Assembly: GCA_019739335.1 (NCBI GenBank)
Contig: CP073261.1
Span: forward strand, 2,656,001 to 2,720,000
DNA length: 64,000 nucleotides
Direction of reading: 5' to 3'
Source: Erythrobacter sp.
Lineage (GTDB): Bacteria > Pseudomonadota > Alphaproteobacteria > Sphingomonadales > Sphingomonadaceae
Shown: positions 35,284 through 43,074 of the stretch, piece by piece
Numbering within the stretch: position 1 is the first letter of the stretch
Layout: each line of letters starts with the position of its first letter
Made by a program: the position numbers and the translations under genes
The notes under the pieces: model-generated
Told to the model about the DNA's origin: nothing
The model's input: only the letters and a program-made list of their open reading frames with translations
Databases searched by the model: none

Positions 35284-35429
35284 TTTTTCCCTTTCCTACG
35301 CGCCATCCCCGTGCCTAGCCTCGTCCCGCATCTTCTCATGCAACAGAGGCAGGCTCTTTCACCGCGTCGATTTGCCGTTGGATTTGGGTGTCGCCTTCGT
35401 GTCAACTTTCGGCGCGGACTGGCGAGCGC

Positions 35430-36431
35430 TCAGATCAATCCATACCGCTTCATCGACCCCGCCACGATCGTCTCGATCAGTTCCTCCTGGCTCCACCCGA
35501 ACAGCCCGGCTGCCCGCCCGAAGACCTTTTCGGACCACAGGTTGCAGTTGAGGTTGAGTTCGAGGAACACCACTTCGCTCGTCTCCTCGTTGACGCGGAA
35601 TTCGAAGCGGCCGTAGTCGAACGGCCGGTATTCGCCCCACAGGCGGCGGGTGTATTCGGCGATGGTGGCGGTGATGCCGGCGTCTTCGAACGGATCGAGC
35701 GAGTACTTCTGGCTGCGGTCCACCAGGTCGCGCTTTTCCTGATAGGTGCGCAGGTGGCTCGGGTCGGCCTGGCGGAAGATCATCATCGGCAGGATCACCG
35801 GATCGTCCAACGTCACTACCGGCACTTCCACGTCGCTGCCGATCAGGAACGGCTCGACAATGGCGTCATGACCCAGCCCGTGCACCGCCGCCACGGCTTC
35901 GGCCACGCCCGCGAGATCGTGCGCATCGTGCAGGCCCCAGCTGGCGGAGGAATTGTTCGGCTTGATAACCCAGCGTGTCGCTTCCGGCACTGTGGTCAGA
36001 TCGACCGGCGCGCCGCGGCGGAACACCGCCCAGGGCGCTGTGGGGACGCCTGCCGCCACGCAGGCGCGCTTGGCCAGGTGCTTGTCGTCCGACAGGCCGC
36101 GCAGGATCGGGCTGGCACCGAGGTAGGGAATCCCCGCCCGCTCGCACAGCAGGGGGCAGAGCATTTCGGAATTGTAGAACCCGGCGCGGTTGAGCAGCGG
36201 GAAGACGAAATCGAACAGTTCCCTGTTCCACAGCCGGTCGAAGCTGTTGTCGACCGTGAGGTTGAGGCCGATCGCCTTCAGCGTCTCGCGCATTTCCACG
36301 TGGTAGCGCGCGTGGTTGCCGTCCTCCGCCGATCCGCTGCCGTCCCACAGCGCGTTCTTGGCGAGGAACAGCACCCGAAGGCGCTCCTTGGCTTCGGCAG
36401 GGATGGACAGCGGCGACAGGGTTGCGGGCAA
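35430..36431 (-). CDS. ATP-grasp protein, D-alanine-D-alanine ligase-like
   Basis: 333 aa. The N-terminal strand RVLFLAKNALWDGSGSAEDG, VIKPNNSSASWGLHD (ATP-binding loop), IVEPFLIGSDVEVPVVTL and ELNLNCNLWSEK (metal-binding Glu and Asn) follow the order of D-Ala ligase ATP-grasp domains. It should join a carboxylate to an amine using ATP. The substrate is unknown: true Ddl enzymes lie in cell-wall clusters, and the N-terminal substrate region here differs. TTG start at 36431; a GTG at 36374 has a much better ribosome site (AAGGAG, 9 nt) and could be the real start (314 aa). Divergent from the PLP enzyme gene. Confidence 0.8.
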   Translation of the reverse strand: MPATLSPLSIPAEAKERLRVLFLAKNALWDGSGSAEDGNHARYHVEMRETLKAIGLNLTVDNSFDRLWNRELFDFVFPLLNRAGFYNSEMLCPLLCERAGIPYLGASPILRGLSDDKHLAKRACVAAGVPTAPWAVFRRGAPVDLTTVPEATRWVIKPNNSSASWGLHDAHDLAGVAEAVAAVHGLGHDAIVEPFLIGSDVEVPVVTLDDPVILPMMIFRQADPSHLRTYQEKRDLVDRSQKYSLDPFEDAGITATIAEYTRRLWGEYRPFDYGRFEFRVNEETSEVVFLELNLNCNLWSEKVFGRAAGLFGWSQEELIETIVAGSMKRYGLI

Positions 36432-36547
36432 GGCGAGCGCTTTCGTTTAGGGGTTTTCCGGCCCTGTAAAGCTGCCTATGCGATTGCGAAAGAAATTTCA
36501 GCCGAAGGGTTGCTCCCATCATTGATCGAGACGAACTGGCGGCGGAC

Positions 36548-37975
36548 GTGGACCTGCCCACTGCCGAACTGGCTATCGCGCTGCTGAGCAGCGGCGGCGA
36601 TGCGCGGATCACGCTTGCGCCCGAGAGCGGCCTGAACCGCTATTTCTCCTCGCCGTACCCGCGCGATGTGCTGGCCTATGCCTCTTCCACCGCGAACGAT
36701 ATTTCGCGGCCGGCCTTTGCCCATGTCTGCGGACTGCTGAGCGGGCCGCTGCCCGATTATGCGACGCGGCTGGAAGCGATGCGCGGACGACTCCGGCGCG
36801 CCTATGGACTGGGGAGCGATTGCGAGATCGTCTTCGCCGCGTCGGGCACCGATCTCGAATATGTCGCGCTGGCGGCGGTGGCGGGCTGCGCAGCGGGCGG
36901 GGTGCACAATATCCTGCTCGGCGCGAACGAGGTCGGCTCGGGCTGTATCCATTCGGGGCACGGGCGCTACTTTGCGGACACCACCGCGCGCGGGGTGGCG
37001 GTTTCGCCTGCGCAGCAGGTGCCGGGGCTGGAGGCAGTGAGTCTCACCGACATTCCCGTCCGCGACGAACAGGGCGTGGCGCAGACCAGCGCGCAGATTG
37101 CCGTGGCGATCGAGCGCGAGATCGAAGCGGCGCTGGCGGCGGACCGGCACGCGCTGGTGCACGTTGTGCATGGCTCCAAGACCGGGCTGATCCTGCCAGG
37201 CGGCGCGGAGCTGAAGGCACTGGCAGCGAAATGGCAGGGCCGGGCGACTTTCGTGGTCGACGCCTGCCAGGCCCGCCTGAGCGAAAGTGCGGCGCAGGAC
37301 TATCTGGCGAGCGGCTGCATCCTCTTCATCACCGGATCGAAATTCATGGGCGGGCCGCCGTTCAGCGGCATGGCCGTGGTGCCCGCCGCGCTGGTGGCGA
37401 GCGCGGCACCGTTGCCTGCGGGGTTGGCGACGGTGTTCCGCCGCGCCGAGTTTCCCGCGGGCTGGGCGGGATCGGAGCTATTGCCGGACGAGGACAACCC
37501 CGGCCTCGCGCTGCGGCTGGAAGCGGCGATTTTCGAGCTGGAGCGGTATCACGCGCTGGCTCCTGAAGTGCGCACCGCGCTGACCATTGCCTTCCACGAT
37601 GCAGTGATCGCCAACCTGCTCGAACCGCTGGGGCTGGCGCAGATCCTGCCGCACCATCCCGATGAGCCGGAGCGCGGCTATGCCCACCCCACCGCGATGA
37701 TGTCGCTGCTGACGCTGGCGGTCACCAGCGTTCCGGGGGGTGAGACCTTCGAGCAGTCGGCGGAGCTGCACCGGCGGCTGATCGGGGAGGGCATCCGGCT
37801 GGGCCAGCCGGTCAAATGCGTGCGGCTCGCCGATGGCGGCTGGGGCGGGACCTTGCGCGTCGGCTTGTCGATGCCGCAGGTGAGCGCGCTGGCCAAGCTG
37901 CCGCTCGACGAAGCGCGGGCGCGGCTCGATGCGGAGATGCAGGCGATTGCGAGCGCGATTTCGCGCGCGGGCTGA
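36548..37975 (+). CDS. Class V aminotransferase-like PLP enzyme, substrate unknown
   Basis: 475 aa fold-type I PLP protein. SGTDLEYVALAAVAG near 99 is the phosphate-binding turn; Asp238 in FVVDACQARL contacts the pyridine nitrogen; Lys265 in ITGSKFMGGPPFSG is the Schiff-base lysine. The layout is nearest class V (cysteine desulfurase, serine-glyoxylate, phosphonate aminotransferase), but no substrate motif was recognised. It starts with GTG and a weak ribosome site. Its stop touches the stop of the convergent nucleotidyltransferase gene with no bases between. Confidence 0.8.
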   Translation: MDLPTAELAIALLSSGGDARITLAPESGLNRYFSSPYPRDVLAYASSTANDISRPAFAHVCGLLSGPLPDYATRLEAMRGRLRRAYGLGSDCEIVFAASGTDLEYVALAAVAGCAAGGVHNILLGANEVGSGCIHSGHGRYFADTTARGVAVSPAQQVPGLEAVSLTDIPVRDEQGVAQTSAQIAVAIEREIEAALAADRHALVHVVHGSKTGLILPGGAELKALAAKWQGRATFVVDACQARLSESAAQDYLASGCILFITGSKFMGGPPFSGMAVVPAALVASAAPLPAGLATVFRRAEFPAGWAGSELLPDEDNPGLALRLEAAIFELERYHALAPEVRTALTIAFHDAVIANLLEPLGLAQILPHHPDEPERGYAHPTAMMSLLTLAVTSVPGGETFEQSAELHRRLIGEGIRLGQPVKCVRLADGGWGGTLRVGLSMPQVSALAKLPLDEARARLDAEMQAIASAISRAG

Positions 37976-38818
37976 CTATTTCGTATCGGCGGGGAATTCG
38001 GGCTTGGGAATTTCGATCCCTAGCCGCTGGCCGAGCACCCATTCGCAGATCGCATAGGTGCGCGCGTTGTCGACATCGATGGCGGCCGCGCCGTCTTCCA
38101 GCACCACCGGCACGATCCGGGTGCCGAACCGCTTGCCCACCCGCGCCAGCCCTTGCGCCAGCGTGACCCAGCCGAACCGCATCAGCACGATGTTGAACAG
38201 CCCGAAAGCGCGGACCATGCGCCCGGCGTTCTTCTGGAACTGCCCGCCTTCGCGGAACACTTCCGCCGCCTGCAATCCCTTGCGATTGGCGAGGCCGTAG
38301 AGATTGCAGTTGGCGTAGCCGGCGTCTTTCAGCTCGTAGAAATTGCGCTGGCCCTGCCGGTGCAGCGCCCAGACCCTCTCCCGCGTGGTGACGGCGAGCA
38401 CGGCATCGGCGCTGCGCATGGCCTCGCGCACGCGGGTGAGAGCATCGTGGGTCAGCAGCACATTGTCCGCGGTGGTAATGACGAAGGGCCCATCACCATC
38501 CCGCGCCGCTGCGAGTACGCTTTCGACAATGTTCGTGTCCGAATCGATCAGTTCGATCGGCACCCCGCGCGCGCGGAACGGTTCGAGCACCGCGCCCACT
38601 TCGGGCTGGCCATCGGGCTCCAGCACCACCCTGATTGCGGCGACAGAAGTCATGGGCGCAGGCAGGGTGGTGAGGGTTTCGATGACATGTTCGATTAGCG
38701 GCTTGCCGCAGATCGGTACCAAGCACTTGTGGCTGACCCCGGCCCGCTCGGCGAGGGGGTTGACCACGCCGGCCCGCTGCGCCGCGAGGACGATGACCGT
38801 GACCGGCACTTCAGACAT
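37976..38818 (-). CDS. Nucleotidyltransferase (NTP-transferase domain) of unknown substrate
   Basis: 280 aa. N-terminal VTVIVLAAQRAGVVNPLAE and SHKCLVPICGKPLIEHVIETL form the nucleotide loop and conserved Lys of the sugar-phosphate nucleotidyltransferase fold; the Gly-rich loop is altered (AQRAGVVN instead of GxGTR). VITTADNVLLT supplies the metal Asp. Similar bacterial enzymes make CDP- or NDP-activated sugars, inositol phosphate or phosphoglycerate for lipid or glycan head groups. It is convergent with the PLP enzyme and 29 bp downstream of rne. Confidence 0.82.
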   Translation of the reverse strand: MSEVPVTVIVLAAQRAGVVNPLAERAGVSHKCLVPICGKPLIEHVIETLTTLPAPMTSVAAIRVVLEPDGQPEVGAVLEPFRARGVPIELIDSDTNIVESVLAAARDGDGPFVITTADNVLLTHDALTRVREAMRSADAVLAVTTRERVWALHRQGQRNFYELKDAGYANCNLYGLANRKGLQAAEVFREGGQFQKNAGRMVRAFGLFNIVLMRFGWVTLAQGLARVGKRFGTRIVPVVLEDGAAAIDVDNARTYAICEWVLGQRLGIEIPKPEFPADTK

Positions 38819-38847
38819 GGCTGCGGCTCCGCTTCGTTAGCCGGTGT

Positions 38848-41691
38848 TCAGGCGCCGAAAGTGCGCTGCCACCAGCCGCTGCGCCGGGGCGAACCATCGG
38901 CTTCGGTCTCGCCTTCGTCCCCGCTGTCGGTTGTTGCCGGGGTACCATTGGCATCATTTGCGACGGCCGAGGTGACCTCGGCATCGGATTCCGCTGCAAC
39001 TTCAGGCGCTGGCTCGGCCTTTTTGCGAGGCGCGCGCTTGGCCTTGGGCTTGGGCGTTTCCTCGGCTTCGGGTGCAGCTTCGGTTTCCGGTGCAGTTTCG
39101 ACAGGCGCCTCTTCGGCAATCGCCTTCTTGCGCGGAGCGCGCCTGGCCTTGGGCTTGGGCGCTTCCTCGGCTTCCGGAGCAGCTTCGGCTTCGGCTTCGG
39201 CTTCGGGCGCAGCCTCGACAGCAGCTTCCTCGACCACCTTCTTGCTCCGCGAACGGCGCTTCGGCTTGGGCGCTTCTTCGGCCTCGGCTTCGACGGCAGG
39301 CTCCGCAGTCAACTCTTCCGTAGCCGAATCATCCGCTACCGCCTCAGCGTCCTCCGCTGTGCCCTCGTCATCGCGCTTGCGATTGCGACCACGGCCGCCG
39401 CGGCGACCCCGGCGCGGCTTGCGCTCGCCTTCGTCCTCGGTGCGTTCCTCGGTCGAAACCTCGACTTCGCCAGCTTCACCATCCTCGTCGTCGGAAGCTG
39501 AGCCGCTTTCATCCTGCTCGTCGCCTTCCTGACGCAGCTTGTTGCGGCCACGGCCACCACGGCGGCGGCGGCGGCGCTTCTTGCGTGCGTCGTCGCTATC
39601 GTCACCAGCCTCGCCACGCTCTTCGCGCGGTTCCTTGCGCGCGGCACGCGGTTCAGGACGGCTTTCCTCGGCTTCTTCCGCCTCGTCGTCGAAGTCGTCC
39701 TCTTCCTCGGGAAGGTCTTCCTCCTCTTCGTCAAACACGATCGGTTCGAACCTTGGCGCGACAGTGGGTTTGGGACCGGAGGAGCCGACGCGCATCTTCG
39801 CGCCTTCGTCCTCACCTTCGGGCCGCACTTCCACGGTGACACCATAGCGGCTTTCGATTTCCGAGAGATCGGCGCGCTTGGCATTGAGCAGGTACACTGC
39901 CGCTTCGGTGGAAGCATAGAGCGTAATGATCGTGCCCTTGCCCTTGGCCGCTTCGTCCTCGATCAGTCGCAGCGCGGAAAGCCCGGCGCTGGAAGCGGTG
40001 CGAACGAGGCCCGTGCCGTCGCAATGCGGGCATTCGCGGGTGGAGGCTTCGAGCACCCCGGTGCGCAGCCGCTGGCGGCTCATTTCCATCAGCCCGAAGC
40101 CGGAAATCCGGCCGACCTGGATCCGCGCCCGGTCGTTCTTGAGCGCGTCCTTCATCGCCCGCTCGACCTTGCGGATGTTGGAGCTGTGATCCATGTCGAT
40201 GAAATCGATCACCACCAGCCCGGCCATGTCGCGCAGGCGCAACTGGCGGGCGATTTCGCGCGCGGCTTCCAGATTGGTGTGCAACGCGGTCGCCTCGATG
40301 CCGTGTTCCTTGGTGGACCTCCCTGAGTTGATGTCGATGGAAACCAGCGCCTCGGTCGGATTGATGACCAGGTAGCCGCCCGATTTGAGCTGCACTACGG
40401 GTTCGTACATCGCCGAAAGCTGGTCTTCCGCGCCGTAGCGCTGGAACAGCGGCACCGGATCGGAATAGGCCTTCACCCGCCGGGCGTGGCTGGGCATCAG
40501 CAGCTTCATGAACTCGCGAGCGGCCTTGAAGCCCTGCTCGCCTTCGACCACCACTTCCTCGATTTCGCGATTGTAGATGTCACGGATGGCGCGCTTGATC
40601 AGGTCCGAATCGGAATGGATCACGCTCGGTGCACTGGACGCCATCGTGCGTTCGCGGATTTCGTCCCACAGCCGGGCTAGGTAGTCGAAGTCGCGCTTGA
40701 TTTCCGGCTTGGTGCGCGAGAGCCCGGCGGTGCGGACGATCAGGCCCATGCTCTTGGGTAGCGCGAGATCGGAAACGATGGTCTTCAACCGCTTGCGATC
40801 GGTGCCGCTGGAAATCTTGCGCGAAATCCCGCCGCCGTGGCTGGAATTGGGCATCAGCACGCAATAGCGACCCGCGAGGCTGAGATAAGTGGTGAGCGCG
40901 GCACCCTTGTTGCCGCGTTCTTCCTTCACGACTTGCACTAGCAGCACCTGGCGGCGCTGGATAACGTCCTGGATCTTGTAGCGACGGCGGAGCGCCTGCC
41001 GACGGGCGCGGGCCTCGTCGATTTCCTTGGCGCGGCTTCCACCGCGCTGTCCGCCACGGCCATTGCCTTGGCCTTGCCGCCGACCGCGACCCTGTTGCCG
41101 ACCGCGACCGCGACTACGGCGGTTCTCGCCATCGTTTTCGCTGCCTTCGGTTTCATCTTCGTCATTATCGTCGTCGGCGTCGTCTTCATCGTCGCCGTCT
41201 TCGATCTGACCCTCCTCGATGGTCGCGACTTCGTCTTTCTCGAACGTGTCGATTTCGGTCACGCCGCCGTTGCCGCCGTTCTCGCCATGATGATGATCGT
41301 CGTCATCATCGTCGTCGGCCATGCGGTCCTGCGCGCTTTCGCCCCAGTCCGCACTGTCGTCCTCGCCGTCTTCCTCGGCGCGCAATGCAGCTTCTTCCTC
41401 GGCAGCAGCCGCTTCATCGGCCAGCAAGCGGGCGCGGTCTGCGGCGGGGATCTGGTAATAGTCGGGGTGAATTTCGCTGAAAGCGAGGAAGCCGTGCCGG
41501 TTGCCGCCGAAATCGACGAATGCCGCCTGCAGCGAAGGTTCGACCCGCGTTACTTTGGCGAGATAGATATTGCCCTTGATCTGCTTGTGTTCAGCCGATT
41601 CAAAGTCGAACTCCTCAATCCGGTTGCCCTTGAGTACTGCCACCCGTGTTTCTTCCGGGTGGCGCGCATCGATCAACATGCGGGTTGCCAT
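38848..41691 (-). CDS. rne: Ribonuclease E/G family endoribonuclease
   Basis: 947 aa. The S1 domain starts at about 36 (IKGNIYLAKVTRVEPSLQAA) and is interrupted by a long insertion, residues about 85-238: acidic (DDDDDDDHHH at 127-135) then RG-rich (191-220). Catalytic Asp453 (SIDINSGRST) and Asp496 (VVIDFIDM) bind magnesium; CPHC at 554-557 is the Zn-link joining protomers. After about 660 a disordered tail has Arg-rich blocks and repeated KPKxxRxPRKKA units, the likely degradosome and RNA scaffold. It cuts single-stranded AU-rich RNA. GGAGAAT precedes the ATG. Confidence 0.96.
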   Translation of the reverse strand: MATRMLIDARHPEETRVAVLKGNRIEEFDFESAEHKQIKGNIYLAKVTRVEPSLQAAFVDFGGNRHGFLAFSEIHPDYYQIPAADRARLLADEAAAAEEEAALRAEEDGEDDSADWGESAQDRMADDDDDDDHHHGENGGNGGVTEIDTFEKDEVATIEEGQIEDGDDEDDADDDNDEDETEGSENDGENRRSRGRGRQQGRGRRQGQGNGRGGQRGGSRAKEIDEARARRQALRRRYKIQDVIQRRQVLLVQVVKEERGNKGAALTTYLSLAGRYCVLMPNSSHGGGISRKISSGTDRKRLKTIVSDLALPKSMGLIVRTAGLSRTKPEIKRDFDYLARLWDEIRERTMASSAPSVIHSDSDLIKRAIRDIYNREIEEVVVEGEQGFKAAREFMKLLMPSHARRVKAYSDPVPLFQRYGAEDQLSAMYEPVVQLKSGGYLVINPTEALVSIDINSGRSTKEHGIEATALHTNLEAAREIARQLRLRDMAGLVVIDFIDMDHSSNIRKVERAMKDALKNDRARIQVGRISGFGLMEMSRQRLRTGVLEASTRECPHCDGTGLVRTASSAGLSALRLIEDEAAKGKGTIITLYASTEAAVYLLNAKRADLSEIESRYGVTVEVRPEGEDEGAKMRVGSSGPKPTVAPRFEPIVFDEEEEDLPEEEDDFDDEAEEAEESRPEPRAARKEPREERGEAGDDSDDARKKRRRRRRGGRGRNKLRQEGDEQDESGSASDDEDGEAGEVEVSTEERTEDEGERKPRRGRRGGRGRNRKRDDEGTAEDAEAVADDSATEELTAEPAVEAEAEEAPKPKRRSRSKKVVEEAAVEAAPEAEAEAEAAPEAEEAPKPKARRAPRKKAIAEEAPVETAPETEAAPEAEETPKPKAKRAPRKKAEPAPEVAAESDAEVTSAVANDANGTPATTDSGDEGETEADGSPRRSGWWQRTFGA

Positions 41692-42163
41692 TTAATATTC
41701 TCCGGGCAGGCCCCGATGCGGCGGACAGGCCGGTTGAAGCCGGTCCGCTGGCGGGTTGCTGCCGATATGTGTGAAACCCCGCGCCACGGCGCCGGGAGGG
41801 AATTATCGCGCCGCTGCCATGCACCCGAACCGGGGCGTGGAAAGCGGGCTTGCGAAACGTGTTTGCCGCAATGCAAAGGCGCAGGAATTGCGTCTGCGCA
41901 ATCGATGCCGCAGCATCCACGCGCCCTTGCGGGTGCGGGTTTGCTGACTGGCATTTGCTTTGCATCGGGGCATCAACCTGTAATCTGATCCGGTCAGGGC
42001 GAAGCGCCGTTCCGGTTGGCCGGGAGATAGTTGCACCGGCACTCAATTGCTAGCAGCCGGGGAAAGGCTCGGCAACCTTGTTGCGCGTTTGGGTAAATAT
42101 CCCTTGTGTTCAGACTAAGGAATACCGACACTTTTCTGCGGGAAGGGGGAGTTCGCCAAGCCT
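41692..42163. promoter_or_regulatory. 472-bp divergent leader between rne and amidase
   Basis: No gene was recognised here. On the rne side it forms a long 5' untranslated leader if the promoter lies near the amidase; RNase E genes are often self-regulated through such leaders. A 10-bp stem with one mismatch (41721-41730 with 41739-41748) sits 30-57 bases before the rne start. No clear promoter boxes were seen. Confidence 0.5.
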
Positions 42164-43036
42164 GTGTCGATACGTATCCAGATTGCCTTGCTGTTCGCCT
42201 TCCCGGTGCTGCTGCTCGGCGCGCTCTATGCGTGGGGCCTGTCAATTCCGGTGCCGGTTCTTGGTCGATCCTATGTCATTTCCATGCCGATACCCGAAGT
42301 GGCAGCGCCGCGCGGCCTGCCGGAGATACAGGGCCCACAGGATCCAACGCGGCCCCTGGTAGTGATCGATGCCGGGCACGGCGGCCCTGATCCCGGCGCA
42401 TCGGGGGAGGACTATCGGGAGAAGACCGTGGTGCTTGGGCTCGCGCGCGCTCTGCGAGACCGGTTGCTGGCCGAGGGCGGCATCCGCGTGGCGATGACGC
42501 GGGATGACGATTCGCTGATCGTGTTGGGCGAGCGCGCCGAGATCGCGAGGGCGCTGGGAGCTGACCTGTTCATTTCTATCCATGCCGATTCGGCGGGAGA
42601 CCGGTCGGGGGTAGAAGGCGCGAGCATCTATACTCTGTCCGAAACCGCATCCTCCGAAGCCGCCGCACGCTTCGCTGAGCGCGAAAATAGCGCCGATGTG
42701 GTCAACGGAGTGGACCTGTCGGGCAACGACGCGGCGGTTAATGCCATTCTGGTTGAGCTGTCACAGCGACAGACATCGGGCAACTCGGCCGCATTTGCCG
42801 CGCTGATCGAGCGCGAGGGGGAGGGCGTGCTGCGCTTTCACCCGCAGGCGCGCCGCTCTGCCGCGCTGGCGGTCTTGCGCGCGCCCGACGTGCCTGCGGT
42901 ACTTTACGAGGCGGGCTTCATTTCCAATCCTGAGGAGGCTCGCGCGCTGGCATCGCCAGAGGGGCAGGAGCAATTTGCCGAAGTGATGGCCCGCGCCATC
43001 CGCATCTACTTCGCTCGGCAGTCCGGGGCGCAATAG
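42164..43036 (+). CDS. N-acetylmuramoyl-L-alanine amidase (Amidase_3)
   Basis: 290 aa. An N-terminal signal/anchor (IRIQIALLFAFPVLLLGALY) is followed by the zinc amidase: VIDAGHGGPDPGASG (first metal His and GHGG motif), EKTVVLGLARALRD (metal Glu), LFISIHADSAG (metal His) and LYEAGFISNPEEA (catalytic Glu). It cuts the bond between muramic acid and the stem peptide, usually at septation. It lacks the AMIN domain of E. coli AmiC. GTG start at 42164 with GGAAGGGGGAG upstream. It lies just before the PBP1A gene, a common pairing. Confidence 0.93.
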   Translation: MSIRIQIALLFAFPVLLLGALYAWGLSIPVPVLGRSYVISMPIPEVAAPRGLPEIQGPQDPTRPLVVIDAGHGGPDPGASGEDYREKTVVLGLARALRDRLLAEGGIRVAMTRDDDSLIVLGERAEIARALGADLFISIHADSAGDRSGVEGASIYTLSETASSEAAARFAERENSADVVNGVDLSGNDAAVNAILVELSQRQTSGNSAAFAALIEREGEGVLRFHPQARRSAALAVLRAPDVPAVLYEAGFISNPEEARALASPEGQEQFAEVMARAIRIYFARQSGAQ

Positions 43037-43074
43037 GCTTCCAACTCGCCCAAACTGGGTTTAGAGCGCAGCGC

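Noticed and set aside
35359-35640. Minus-strand frame ending KATPKSNGKSTR after the ATP-grasp gene
   Set aside because: It overlaps the ATP-grasp gene out of frame; only its short Lys-rich end is outside, with no start or ribosome site of its own.
38729-39532. Ser/Ala-rich plus-strand frame opposite the rne tail
   Set aside because: Low complexity arises from the complement of the Glu/Lys/Arg-rich tail of RNase E.
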